This document shows, piece by piece, positions 24,402 to 36,495 of a DNA stretch of 64,000 nucleotides. Within the stretch, counting starts at the first letter, position 1. Each line of letters begins with the position of its first letter. The stretch covers positions 62,255,439-62,319,438 of the forward strand of contig OZ024908.1 of NCBI GenBank assembly GCA_964017125.1, given 5' to 3'. The notes beneath the pieces are model-generated. The model was not told where the DNA came from. It saw only the letters and a list, made by a program, of their open reading frames with translations, and made no database searches. A program made the position numbers and the translations under genes. The stretch comes from Flabesymbios commensalis (lineage: Eukaryota > Annelida > Polychaeta > Terebellida > Flabelligeridae).

Positions 24402-24512
24402 ACCCAGCAAACACAAAACATTTGTATAACAATTATACAATGTTGGCCCAACGTCTTCGGCGTTGATCCAACATTGCATAAATGTTATACAAATGTTTTG
24501 TGTATGCTGGGT
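24402..24512. mobile_element. Hairpin MITE (CCCAGCAAACAC family), near-perfect copy
   Basis: Left arm ACCCAGCAAACACAAAACAT, TTGTATAACAATTATACAAT, GTTGGCCCAACGTCTTCGG; the right arm is its reverse complement ending ATGCTGGGT. Arms of about 55 bp with almost no loop make the whole 111 bp a palindrome. No coding capacity. Confidence 0.88.
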
Positions 24513-25102
24513 AATTCTCCAATTTAAATTCAGTTGTATAATGTTTGTACGAGCTACATTTGGTATGCGTCAACAGACAGGTGACACAGATCAGTCATGT
24601 TATGGTGTTATTTGTATCTGTATATTACGTGGCAGTACGCACTATTGTGCTATCGCGCCACGGGAGTAACTTATAGCAAGACCTGTTATCATTCATGGCC
24701 TTATATATGTGCCAAGTACTGCATGTTGTGGATTTTTTTGGGGTCTCACCGGATGGAAACTGCGCCTACGTCTATTGAGGTTATTTTACGTCCAACTCAA
24801 AGTCAGTCAGACGAGCCATCTGATTTACGTGGTTCTCTGAGCCCCATGAGTGTATACAGCACCTGGCAGTCCCAGTCGGTCACCCATCCAATTATTAACC
24901 GGGCGCGACGTTGCTTAACTTCAGTGATCGAGCACAAACCGTTGAGCGAACGCCGTATTCCGTATCTAATACTAGTAATAATAATAAATATCTAATTTGT
25001 GGTATCCTATATGATAATGCAGGCATCAATGGTCCATCCGTCGAGCTATGTTGAATGTTTTGAGACCCCAGAAGCTGCCTCGCACTTCTGACAGCTATTA
25101 AC

Positions 25103-25214
25103 CACCCAGCAAATACCAGACGTTGTCCCAATGCTGCTGTAATGTTGGACCAGCGTCGCAGGCAGTGGGTCAACGTTACAGCAGCATTTAGATAACGCCT
25201 CGTGTTTGTTGGGC
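25103..25214. mobile_element. Hairpin MITE (CCCAGCAAACAC family)
   Basis: Left arm CCCAGCAAATACCAGACGTT, CCAATGCTGCTGTAATGTTG, GACCAGCGTCGC; the right arm inverts it (CAACGTTACAGCAGCATTTA, CCTCGTGTTTGTTGGG). Arms are more diverged than at 24402. Confidence 0.82.
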
Positions 25215-25348
25215 AGTAAATGACCTCTGACTACAAACTCGGCCACATTATCAGATTATAGTGTGGTAGCAAAGTTACAAAAAATTAAGACAAATTTCCA
25301 CCAAGAAACTGCATCTTCGATACCACCGGGAAGCTTGAATTCTAGAGA

Positions 25349-25455
25349 TTAAATTATATATTTTTGGTGTATTATTATATACTCAGAAATATTACAGTAG
25401 TATATAATAATACAATATATAATTAAATTATATATTTTTGGTGTATTATTATACT
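25349..25455. repeat. AT-rich inverted repeat at the LTR element's insertion site
   Basis: AATTATATATTTTTGGTGTA followed by TTATTATATACT occurs at 25353 and again near 25427. Between them its reverse complement (AGTATATAATAATAC, ATATATAATTAA) makes a hairpin. CAGAAATATTACAGTAGTAT at about 25384 is the inverse of the right flank of the LTR retrotransposon at 33706, so the element landed in one arm of this palindrome. Confidence 0.7.
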
Positions 25456-25843
25456 GTAGGATCCCTACTTCGCTTGTTTACTGTGGCAGTCGTCCCCACC
25501 CTCCCGGACGCGGTGAGTCTGTGGATGACTGCCTCGTTTTGGTACTTCGGTGCCGTGTGCATGGGGCCGAATCCCATGCAGCCGTGGTACTTTTCCCACA
25601 CTTACGATAGAACTCTCAGCGACTGCGGACGTGCCGCGGGTTGCCCGCTCTGAGTTTAGCTAGACGTGTCGTGCGCGGGGTTGTACGTTGCTATTATCCA
25701 ATGTCTAGACAAATAAATATGATAAGCAGAAGAGGAGTTTTGTGAGTTAATCAGAGATGAAGTTTATGATATGATGGAGAGTGTTAGGCAGTTTCTCCCG
25801 TTCACCCTTACACTCCCATACTGGAGACCCCAACATTCCCATA
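25456..25843 (+). repeat. 5' LTR of the Ty3/gypsy element
   Basis: Begins GTAGGATCCCTACTTCG and ends AACATTCCCATA. AATAAATATGATAAGC near 25711 may hold the poly(A) signal. It shares its whole length with 33294-33705. Confidence 0.92.
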
Positions 25844-26312
25844 CTGGTGACCCTGACGACTGATAGAGAACGCAACAGTGTTTTCACCAAGAATCAAGTT
25901 GAAAACCGCTGTTTTCAAGGATAGTTTTATTTAAATATTAAGGGATTTAAAAAAAAAATAATGAGCATTTTCTTCACCAAGGTACGTGAAAGCTGTAGGT
26001 CATATTATTATGCCAGTGTAACCTAGATAAAAAGAGTTATCAGAGGAGAAGTGCGTTTTTTTACGTCGAAAACGGCGTAATTTTCCTATTTTTGACGAAA
26101 TTCCATGTGTTTGGCGCTTTTTCAAGATGGCGACCATGTCAGTTTTTCTAGAAGAACCCTGAAAATTTTTCTCATAGACTTAGTCTATATGATTTTAATA
26201 GTAAGAGTTTTTAAAATGCTTTCATCCTATTAATGCCACTGTGGGCAAGTAGGAAGTGGGTGTTTTCGAAAACTCCTTTTTATCGTTGATCGCCATAAGT
26301 CCATAAACAAAG

Positions 26313-26352
26313 TCCATAGACATAGACATAGACATAGACATAGACATAGACA
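26313..26352. repeat. Hexanucleotide microsatellite (ATAGAC)n
   Basis: About six tandem ATAGAC units in the leader of the LTR element, with flanking partial copies of CCATAGACAAAG. Confidence 0.9.
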
Positions 26353-27764
26353 AAGTCCATAGACAAAGCCTAGTCATTTTTCGATTTTTCAGTAAAAATT
26401 GACAAAAAATTATAAAATATTGCTTCGACTCAGATAACCTTTATTAGGATTAGGGCCAAATAAAATTGTTCGCCTAAATGAATGTCAATAAATGGTCCTA
26501 CTTGGTCTGTTAAATATATTTCCAGGACCGTAGGTCAATATTTTATTATTATTACAATATGTTATTTCAGAGGATGCTGATTGTTACAAATGTATTTGGT
26601 AAGTGAGCGCCATATTGGATGCTGGTTCCCCTTGTTTAGCTAATCGCCCGCCGTGGGCATACACGTGTCCCGCCATAACCGGCATGCACTTGGACAGTGG
26701 ACCTGTGTCGCCTCATCACATTAGCATAAATTAGGCCGCCATTTTGATTTGGTGGAGCAGACTATACACGTGTTCAAAGTATACATGGTCTAGTCTCAAA
26801 TAATTTTTTTCGAATACTTATAAATTTTATTTTTCAAAACTGTTAAAAAAGAAGAAATGTAAATAAGCAGTTACGGAAGGGAAATTATAGCACAAGTTGT
26901 GCGAGATTTTGATAAAGTCATAGTATAATTTTTTCACGTCGGAACGCCCCCTGGCGTTGCTCTAGCCTACTTTTAGCGCCTGTTTGGGCGCGGAGTAGAT
27001 CATGAATATGCTAATGTGAGGCGAGATGCGGCTGCTGTTAAGTTTTATAGGTACACACCGATACATGCACGCTGGCGCAGGCACACAACAACGAGCTGCC
27101 TGCTGCACATGTTAGCAGTAACCGATCATACACCATACACACACCCGCCACAGACCGAATAAACGCAACCGCTACGACGACAGTCGATTTATACGTCAGT
27201 CAACGAAACGAAGCGAGCGATTGATTCGGTCGTTATTAAGAATGACTCGGTGATGAACGTACCATATATAAAAAAAAAGTGGAATGTTCACCGCAGAAAT
27301 CATTTTTCAGCGAAATGATATACTATATGATCAATCCGCATAGACTACTGTCAGTCACGTTTTAAAATATTTTTCTAAAATAAATGTAGCTGTTTTTTAT
27401 CGCGGTCACATTTAGCCTATCAGTTTGAGAACGAAATTTTCTCAGGATAGTCGATTTCTGTAGAATAAAAACTTATATAAATAAAGATATATTCGACTTG
27501 ACAGTTGCGCTATTGCGAAACATTGCCAATATTTGCATGTGTTTTTCGACTTGTGTGAAATTTTTTTTTTTTCACCCAGGTCGATTTACTATATACTATT
27601 ATCATAGCTTAGCATAGCATGTCATAATTATTTCTGGCATTTTATGTACAATTTTGACCTACAGTTTTCACTAAATAATTATATACGTTTGAGATAGGCA
27701 TAGAGCCAATAGGCCCGCTATCTCAAACGCTTTACTAGTTAACTAATTTTACAAACATTTCATA

Positions 27765-28900
27765 ATGTCGACACAACACGATAGTGAAGGCTCCATGTCT
27801 ACGCCTATAGAAGGTGAGGGTGCTCGACGCAAAGATAACTATTATCAGGACAGCGAGGAAAACGAAGTTCGATTCCGCGAGGCAGACGACGAGTATCAAC
27901 GACTCAAAGAAGATTTTGCTCGAATTGCTCGAAATGAACGCACGAGACAACACTCTAGGAGCGATTCGTCTAAGAGTCCTTCACCACGAAGAAGACAGCC
28001 TCCGAGACGTTCAACGAACTTGCCTAAGTTTAAAATAGCTACGTTTTATGCTACGGACGTTGAACTTTGGTTTAACCAGATTGAAACTCAGTTCGATCTT
28101 CATCAGATCCACGACGATGACGAGCGATATAGTTTAACCTGCGCAGCACTCTCGGGCGAGGTCGCATCAGACGTGAGGGACGTTCTACTTCAGCCTTTCA
28201 GATCGCATAAATATGAAAGCTTGAAAACCATTTTGATCGAGCGACGTGGCTTGACAACACCCGAACGTATCAATAAAGTGATTTCAGGAGAAAGGATGGG
28301 CTCAGACATTCCCACACGCTTCCTAAGGCGTCTACAGAAGACAGCAGGCTTTGGAACAAAAGCAGTTGTTGGAAAGGCGGTCATACCCCAAGCATTCATT
28401 CGGCAGATGCCTGCTTCAATCCGCCCTCATTTGGCAACACAACCAGACAGTGCCACACTAGAAAGTTTGGCCATGTTGGCGGACAGGGCACTTGCCTCCG
28501 AAGCAGACGTAGAAGAGAGTAAGCCGGGGGTTGCGGAGATAAAAGTTGACGAAACCACCAAGTTAGTTGGTTTGCTTCAGGACTAGAGAGACTCAAAAAG
28601 TTAGAAACCGCGACTGCAGCCGAGAAGAAGAGAAATCAAGGACGTGGACATGTAAATAACCACTATACTCCTAGGCCTACATTTATTCCCAATGTACAGG
28701 CCACAGAGTTTGTTCCTAACAAACCTTGTAATTATAATAATGCACAGCAAAACGCTCGCCGCCGAATGTACAGCAAAATAATGCCACTAAAGTAATAGAT
28801 ACGGCTAATGCACCTGTCTGCTATTTTCACCAGACTTTCGGTGACAAGGCACGCACGTGCAGGAGCCCCTGCGCATTTTCTTCAAACTGCTAAGCCAGAG
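27765..28900 (+). pseudogene. gag region of the Ty3/gypsy element
   Basis: Encodes a capsid-type protein with a charged, SR-rich N-terminal part (residues about 55-80), then a capsid-like domain with FYATDVELWFNQIETQFDL. A C-terminal motif CYFHQTFGDKARTCRSPC replaces the CCHC knuckle, a form I recall from several invertebrate Ty3 lineages. Part of a fossil element; no further detail is given. Confidence 0.82.
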
Positions 28901-28979
28901 CAAGGTTGCGACTCTTGCATCTGGCGGTATGCCTTAAACGCGACATGACTCCGCGGAAGCTACTTTTCCCAAGTTATTT

Positions 28980-31900
28980 CACTCTAAGTTATTGTATGTC
29001 GCAGACAAAAGACATAAATGTAAGTACTTGATTGACACAGGTGCAGCTGTCAGCGTTTTGCCGAAATCTTGCGCTAACAGGATTTCGGACGCAGACTGCC
29101 TCCCCCTGGTGGCAGCGAATAACACTACTATAAATACATACGGCAACTGTAAACGCGTCGTCGATGTCGGCTTAAAGCGCAAATATCCGTGGACATTTAT
29201 AGTAGCGGATGTGAAGCAACCCATAATTGGGGCTGACTTTTTGATTCATTATAATCTACTAGTAGATTTGAGAAGTCGATGTCTTCGGGACATGAGAACA
29301 GGTCTAGCTATTGCCGCTTCACTGTCATCGATCAAACCACTGTCGTTGAACAGAGTAGACACTGTTCATAATGAGTATACTAAACTTCTCGGTCAGTTCC
29401 CGGAACTGACTCGCCCTACGACAAAGGGTGAGACCGTTAAACACGGTATAACGCACAAAATAGTCACCAAAGGACACCCGGTGTTCGCGCGCCCACGACG
29501 ATTGGCACCCATTAGGCTCGTTACCGCTAAACGCGAGTTCGTCGAAATGATAAAATTAGGGGTCATTGAACCCAGCGACAGTGAGTGGTCCTCAGCGCTT
29601 CACATGGTACCAAAGAAAAATGGCGATTGGAGACCATGTGGGGACTACCGCAGCTTAACCGCTCAGACTGTACCCGACCGTTATCCGATTCCACATATTC
29701 AGGATTTCACGCAGCGTTTAGCCGGCTCGAAGATTTTTTCAAAGATCGATTTGGTTAGAGCTTATTACCAAATTCCGGTGGAACCGTCTGATGTACATAA
29801 GACAGCCGTTAATACACCTTTTGGTCTATTTAATTTTACTAGGACACCGTTTGGTCTACGAAATTCCAGTCAAACGTTTCAGCGTTCTATAGACCACGTT
29901 ACATGCGGACTTGATTTTGTTTTTGTATATTTGGATGACCTACTGGTAACCAGCCCAGATCATAAAACGCATAAAAAACATCTACGAATTCTTTTTGCCC
30001 GACTAGCCGAATACAGAATAATAATTGGTCCTGAGAAGTGTCAGTTCGGTACAACTGAATTAAGTTTTTTAGGCCACCACGTTTGTGCCGAAGGAATTTC
30101 GCCGTTACCCAGCGCCGTTGACGCAATTGTAAATTCCGTAAAGCCTGAAAAGCAACGAGCACTGCGTAGATATTTAGGAATGGTATATTATTACCATCGT
30201 TTCATACCGCAATGCGCTGCGAAGTTGACACCACTAAATAATGTATTGACAGCTGCCAACGAAGGTCATACAAGCCTGTCACCAGAGTCAAATCTCGACT
30301 TGAAGTGGGATCAAGATGCAGAGTCAGCATTTACAGAGTCCAAACAAATATTGGCAAACGCTACTCTTCTGGTACACCCAGACCCTATGGCTCAGATAAA
30401 CATCACGTGTGACGCTAGTGATGTCGCCGTCGGTGGCGTGTTGCAGCAGTATTTGAATGGTATGTGGCAGCCACTTTCGTTTTTCAGCAAGAAGCTGAAC
30501 CCAGCAGAGACACGTTATAGCGCGTTCGACCGTGAGCTTTTGGCAGTATATGCCACCATTAAACATTTTAGACATAATTTAGAAGGACGAAATTTTTTCT
30601 TAAACACCGATCATAAACCTTTGACGTTTGTAATGTCATCCGTCACTAAACGCGCGTCCCTACGCCAAACACGACATTTAGCTTTCATAGCTGAATTTAC
30701 AACCGACATTAGATATGTTAAAGGTGAGACAAATTTCGTCGCCGATGCGCTGTCATGACCATCAGTGTCCGCGATAGATGATGGACCGGTGATAAACTAT
30801 AAGGAGTTAAGTATCGACCAAGCTAAGGACGCGGAATTCACGAGATTGAGAAACTCGACTACATCCACTATGAATTTCAAACTACTCAAATCATTCGATA
30901 ATCAATTGATCTGGTGTGATGTGTCCACAGGACATAACCTGCCGTACCTTACCGAGAAATTTCGCAGAAAAGTTTTTTCAAGCTTACACGGTTTAGGCCA
31001 CGCATCTCATAGAGCTACAAAACCTTTGATTAATACACGATTTGTTTGGCATGGCATGAATATTGACATTGCTAGATGGTGTCGTTCCTGTAAGGGTTGT
31101 CAGACTGCCAAAGTTTCACGTCACAACACACCAGTTTTCGGAAAGTTCACTGAACCTACCGAGCGATTTGATCATGTCCACATTGATATACTCGGACCTT
31201 TACCCTACGCTAATGGCTTTAGATATCTACTGACTTGCGTCGATCGTTTTACACGTTGGCCGGAAGCCATACCTATTGTAGATATTCGGGCTGAAACGGT
31301 CGCCGATGCTTTCTTCAGCGGGTGGATAGCACGTTATGGTACTCCAGCCACTATCACCACAGATAGGGGCGCTCAGTTCGAGTCCAAATTGTGGGATAAT
31401 TTATGTAATCAATTCGGGTTTATACGGAATCGTACCATAAGTTATCACCCTCAGTCAAATGGCATGGTAGAACATTTCCACCGTCAATTGAAAGCCGCCA
31501 TTATGGCGCACGAATCACCGAACCCGTGGACTATTACTCTACCCGCTGTACTTTTAGGAGTTCGTTCCGCAGTTAAGGAGAGACTAGGCAGGTCGGCTGC
31601 CGAGATGATATACGGGACAACACTTAGTCTCCCAGGAGAGTTTGTAGGATCCCTACTTCGTTATTTTAATGTGGCAGTTATCCCCGGTTTCCCGGACGCG
31701 AGAATATGCGGACGACTGCCTCGTTTCGGTACTTTGGTGCCGGGCGCAGAGGGCCGGAACCCATGCGGCCTTGGTACTTTTCCCGCACTTTATATTTTAC
31801 GCTCAGCGACTGCGGACGTGCCGCAGGTCGCTCTCTCTGAGTCAAGTAGGACGTGTCATGCGCGGGGTTGTACGTTGTAGTTACCAGATGTCTAGACGAA

Positions 31901-32430
31901 TAAACATGACAAGTGGAGGAAGAGTTTTGTGATTTACTTAGAACCGTCGATTCGACGGGGAGAGGAAGTTTACGTTATAATGGAGAATATTGGGCAGTTT
32001 CTCTCGTTCACCCTTACAAGCCCATACTAGAGACCCTAACGGTCACTCACAGGTATCTCCGGCGCGAGGGACTACCCCATATTCCCATAAGTTTACGAAA
32101 CAATACACCGTCGACGCTAACACTGATTTGGAGAACTACTCGGACAAGCTACGCGTAGCCATGTCGCGTCTCCGTCTATGTCCGCCACGACACGACACAC
32201 AACAGACTAACATTTTCCAATATAAGGAAATAGCAACATGCACAAATGTATTCTTGCGCAGAATCGCAATTGCGCCGCCTCTGACCGCCCCTTCAGAGGA
32301 CAATATAAGGTTGTCGCGAGGAGTGGCAGAGTCATGAAAATCCTGATGAAAGGCAAGGTTGAGACGGTCTCCTTAGATCGAGTTAAACCTGCACATCTCG
32401 AGTGCGAGCCTACTACAGGTACGAACACAC
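28980..32430 (+). pseudogene. pol region of the Ty3/gypsy element
   Basis: Domains in order: aspartic protease ([13 protein letters not shown]), reverse transcriptase ([22 protein letters not shown]), RNase H ([34 protein letters not shown]), integrase with an HHCC finger (GHASHRATKP, RSCKGCQTAK) and catalytic core (HVHIDILGPLP, ITTDRGAQFES, SYHPQSNGMVEHFHR), then a basic tail. A solo LTR lies inside the integrase end (31644-32089). Part of a fossil element. Confidence 0.9.
31644..32089 (+). mobile_element. Solo LTR inserted in pol
   Basis: Starts GTAGGATCCCTACTTCG and ends ATTCCCATA, like the outer LTRs, but is longer (446 bp) and clearly diverged. It is flanked by its own 5-bp duplication AGTTT (31639-31643 and 32090-32094). 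It is therefore a separate insertion of a related family, reduced by recombination between its LTRs, and not part of the host element. Confidence 0.9.
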
Positions 32431-33293
32431 AGCGTACTACGCCAAACAAACAACAGAGCTCGAAGACTACCAGGATCTCTAGTGGGAATCCAAAGGACCC
32501 ACTTAGACCTAGTAGTGCGAACACTCAGACGTCCAACAGGACGAGTGTTCCACAGCAACTAGATGATAAAGTTAAATTGTCTAACAAAGACAAAACATAT
32601 AGCGCCGCATTCGCGAGCCCCGCCGTATCCCGCGCTAACGGGAACGGCGCGGCTTGCGAACGTATTCACGCATACCTTTACATCTACAGGGTGAAACCCC
32701 GGGTGCAGCTGACGCCGTAATCGACTCGAATAAAAGAAATCGTTCGAATATCGTTAATCGCGACAAAATTTCGACGGACGTAACTGTGAGAAAAACTAGA
32801 GTCGGACCAATAATCCAGACTCCTGCCCGGTTCGTGCAGATGGTCCACGCCATAGTGTCGCCTAACGACATCTATGGCGGGCCCAACCGCATGTACCGTA
32901 ATAATAATGTTTTTAAATTGTAAATGAATGCGCCAGGCCTGGCAACATTGTGTAAAATATGTAAATTGTAATTACATTCTTCAGCAAGATATTTGCTAAA
33001 TTATAATGGAAATGTTAAACAAATGAATCGGTTGGTCGCAGCTAGCAGCATATGTAATTATAGGACAATTGGTGTTACGAGGATAGGACAATTGGTGTTA
33101 AGAGGATGGGACAATGTTTTAATTATGGATGCTGCGACGACAACCACCCACGCTGTATTAACGATAACCACCCACGCTGTAATTTTTCACACCCTGGTTA
33201 GTTATAAGAGGTTACGTTATATACAACCCCCGCTACTTGCACGAAGCAGTCTCCTATACGTCAGTTGGGTCCTACGTTTTCACTAACCCGGGG

Positions 33294-33705
33294 GTAATAA
33301 AGGATCCCTACTTCGCTTGTTTACTGTGGCAGTCGTCCCCACCCTCCCGGACGCGGTGAGTCTTTGGATGACTGCCTCGTTTTGGTACTTCGGTGCTGTG
33401 TGCATGGGGCCGAATCTCATGCGGCCGTGGTACTTTTGCCGCACTTACGATAGAACTCTCAGCGACTGTGGACGTGCCGGGGGTCGCCCGCTCTAAGTTT
33501 AGCTAGACATGTCGAGCGCGGGGTTGTACGTTGCTATTATCCAATGTCTAGACAAATAAATATGATAAGCAGAAGAGGAGTTTTGTGAGTTAATCAGAAC
33601 CGTCGATTTGATGGAGAGATGAAGTTTACGATATGATGGAGAGTGTTAGGCGGTTTCTCCCGTCCAACCTTACACTCCCATACTGGAGACCCCAACATTC
33701 CCATA
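33294..33705 (+). repeat. 3' LTR of the Ty3/gypsy element
   Basis: Same sequence as the 5' LTR with about 4-5 percent differences. A purine-rich CCGGGGGTAATAAAGG lies at the junction. It ends AACATTCCCATA, followed by the target duplication ATACT. Confidence 0.92.
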
Positions 33706-33710
33706 ATACT

Positions 33711-34552
33711 ACTGTAATATTTCTGAAAGTAACCGCTGCTTCATGAAAACAGATTTACTGTAATGCGCAATTGGCAAACTTCATATGTGGTGTCTAATGG
33801 ATATTTTGTATGTAATTTTCTTAACACCAAGACATTTTTTCTCGTTATAACTGTTTGTGCTAGGGATCTCAACAATCGGGGAGCATACATAGGCCTACAC
33901 TACAGCTGATATAGTACTAGGCATCTTATCGCACGCATTGTCATCTCTATCTTGTATGTGACGTACATTAGGGTGAAGTGCTCAACATCGAATACAACAT
34001 CGAATACAACATCGAAAACAAGAGGCCCAGGGGCCTTGACGTTTGTCAACAGCATTGCAAAAAATCAGCTATAAATGTGTCGGGGAATGTATATCTATAC
34101 TCGAGGAGCATTATCATGAAAAGATGTATATCCTTTATATCGATCATTGGCATTTATATTATTATGTTTGGTTCCCATAATACATTTTGCTGATTTTACA
34201 CACGTTCTGAAGCACTGCACCTAATGAAATTTGCTTGACAAAGAATCATTTCACAGGACTACAATGTTAATATTACAAAAGTGCAATATTACTTCTTCTG
34301 GGAGTTTTATAATGCCCCAGTTAGCCAGGAATTTTTACGAAATCTTTAATTTTCAATTTTAATTCTTCTGTCTAAAATAGGCCTAACAAAGTTGTAAATT
34401 GTCAGCTATTAATGTTTCCCACTCAGCCATGAAATATACAGTAGCCCTAATCCATCATTATCACATGTGGACGTAATGCACTTTCACTGCACCCTCCTAC
34501 GTAATGCCAATTATGGAAATCACAATACACACAGTAGACCTAAGGATAAATC
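33711..34552. other. Gene-free stretch
   Basis: AT-rich. Contains ACAAGAGGCCCAGGGGCCTT near 34017, a word I associate with dispersed repeats in marine invertebrates, preceded by three GAATACAACATC-like units. No gene recognised. Confidence 0.5.
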
Positions 34553-34862
34553 AAATGAATCGGGCATCAGGCCACCTTTGTGCACATATAGGCTAAACTG
34601 GGCCAAGAGAACCTCCTGAGGATGGTGAGACGATTGAGATGACACTGTCCTCAAGACACAGGATTCGAAATTCGAGCGCTGGCGGTCTGAGGCCGAGCAC
34701 GCTACCTTTCGGTCACGGAGGCTCCCCACAATACTGACTTTCACACGTGGATGGGGAAAAAACATTTTTCGTTTCTTTCAAACCGCCGAGACCGGGAGCT
34801 GAACCCTGAACTCTGGCGTGAAAGGCAGCGGTGCTATCCACTACCCCAGGGCCCCCGCCCAC
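34553..34862 (-). mobile_element. SINE with two tRNA-like heads, copy 4
   Basis: Reverse complement of the SINE, full length: tail and body at 34553-34650 (GGCCACCTTTGTGCACATAT, GGTGAGACGATTGAGATGAC), second block at 34665-34735, linker AAACCGCCGAGACCGGG and first head at 34780-34862, ending GGGCCCCCGCCC. Confidence 0.88.
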
Positions 34863-35009
34863 CTAAGGATAAAGACCCATGGAGGCTTTCTCAACTCACA
34901 CGATCTTTGCTCAAATGTTGCTGTAATGTTGTGAGGCCAGCGTTGAGTCAGGAGTTAGTTGGCTGTATCAAATGCTATGAAATGAAATAAATGGGGTTCT
35001 ACACTACAT

Positions 35010-35225
35010 TTTTACACATATAGGCTAAATTGGGTAAGGAGAAACCGAGGATGGTGAGATGAATGAGTTGTCACTGCCCTCCAGACACAGGATTCGAAAT
35101 TGAGCCCTGTTGGTTTACGGCCGAGCACACTAACTCTCGGTCACGGAGGCTCAGCCTGCCCACAATATTCAATATTTACGATTGAACAGAGAGGAAACAT
35201 TTTGTTTCTTTTTTACCGCCCTTCG
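35010..35225 (-). mobile_element. SINE with two tRNA-like heads, degraded copy 5
   Basis: Shares CACATATAGGCTAAATTGGG, GATGGTGAGATGAATGAG, CCTCCAGACACAGGATTCGA and CTCTCGGTCACGGAGGCT. The first head is lost after TTTCTTTTTTACCGCC. It is older than its neighbour at 34553. Confidence 0.8.
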
Positions 35226-35597
35226 GTATTGTTATTACATATATACAAACACATTACCTGTGGATTTAATATTGGTTCACTGTCAGGGGCGCTGCCCAAC
35301 ATTTTTCATATTTTATTCTGCTATCCCTTACCTGTGATAATTGACAGGTATGTTTTTACTCTGGTTCTGCCATGAAAGTGTTCCCTGTTCCACTTTGATT
35401 TTCATTTATTGCAAAAATCAAAAATATATATTTTAAAGTTTCATAATCCACATGCACGGCTGGTCCTCGTCTTCATCATTGACGGTTGGCCAGTAATTGG
35501 TAGAAAACAATCAATGAATGGGGAAGCGTGAATTCAACTATGATGCTGTGTCATTAAAAAAACACTATTGGCCCAGCTGCTTTATAGACACTTTATT
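35226..35597. other. Gene-free stretch
   Basis: Nothing recognised between the degraded SINE and the long-TIR element. Confidence 0.5.
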
Positions 35598-36149
35598 AGT
35601 GGGGGACCATAATGTACAATTAGTGTATAAATTTGCACATCTGGCTAAAATTGTCAAAATTTGTTCATAGGTCCTTTAGACCTTATAGATTTATATTTTT
35701 GATGGATCCAACTTCAAAAAGTAAAATAAAAAAATGGCCGCCACTCGCGAACAATAATTATCGTAACTTTGTAACCAATGGATCAAAATTAATGATGTTA
35801 ACATCAATTTCATATATTTCGAGGCAAACGGTTTCATTGGTCTCGGTCTAAGCATGATTAGAGCCATATATTTTATGTTTCGACCATTTTTTGCGTTTTT
35901 GAGATATAAAATATATAAAAATTCAATCAATCTACTAACCCATTAGATCAGGTGTGGCCATAATTGCAAGTAGACCTGCAATAACGTTACTGTATGCTAG
36001 ATAAATACAATAGAACACAAAATAATAAATAATACATATGTAGCTTATTGTCAATTATGGTCATAATTTACTGTCCCGACCAGCCTAACTATTATAAAGG
36101 TAAAGGTGCAGGTTTATAGTCTGATATCAAGTCTGAAGACCTATCATTC

Positions 36150-36495
36150 GATTTTACATGTTACCCCCCTGGTCACTGGACCTGCTCATTCGTGTGCCAT
36201 TTCAACTCAACGGAGAGCATACAGTCCTGCAACCATTTCGGCGCATTGAACTTATCGTACACATTATCATCTCTGTCCTACCTGGTACTCCTTTTCACCT
36301 GAGTCTAGGGAAGCATTTGAGGGTGAAGTGCCTCGCCTAAGGACACAACATCGAAACAATGTCCCAAGATTGAGAGGGGAGAAACATGATTTTTCTCTGA
36401 AAATCCTGCAACAAGCCGGATTCGAAACCGCGCGGCAGAAAGCAACATTGTCAAAGCGTCACGCTCTAACCATTGCGCCATGTCCCTCTCTATGA
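36150..36495 (-). mobile_element. tRNA-derived SINE, second family
   Basis: On the minus strand the head reads GGACATGGCGCAATGGTTAG with AGCGTGACGC (A box), then GGTTTCGAATCCGG (B box). The body follows with GAGAAAAATCATGTTTCTCC, TTGTGTCCTTAGGCGAGGCA and CACTTCACCC. The B box and A box are close to consensus. A headless relative lies at 10085-10330. Confidence 0.8.

Larger units (their letters stand above)
25456..33705 (+). mobile_element. Ty3/gypsy LTR retrotransposon, complete ends, broken inside
   Basis: The boundaries are two direct repeats (25456-25843 and about 33294-33705) flanked by the 5-bp duplication ATACT (25451-25455 and 33706-33710). A likely primer-binding site, TGGTGACCCTGACG, follows the 5' LTR. 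An unusually long leader of nearly 2 kb comes before gag. Gag and pol follow in the standard Ty3 order: protease, reverse transcriptase, RNase H, integrase. The LTRs differ by roughly 4-5 percent by eye plus one indel of about 20 bp, so the insertion is moderately young. A solo LTR of a related family interrupts pol. The coding part looks broken in a few places. Treated as a fossil. Confidence 0.93.

Noticed and set aside
24597-24995. 132-codon ORF and its antisense partner
   Set aside because: No recognisable family, no splice context, and it overlaps spacer sequence between MITEs.
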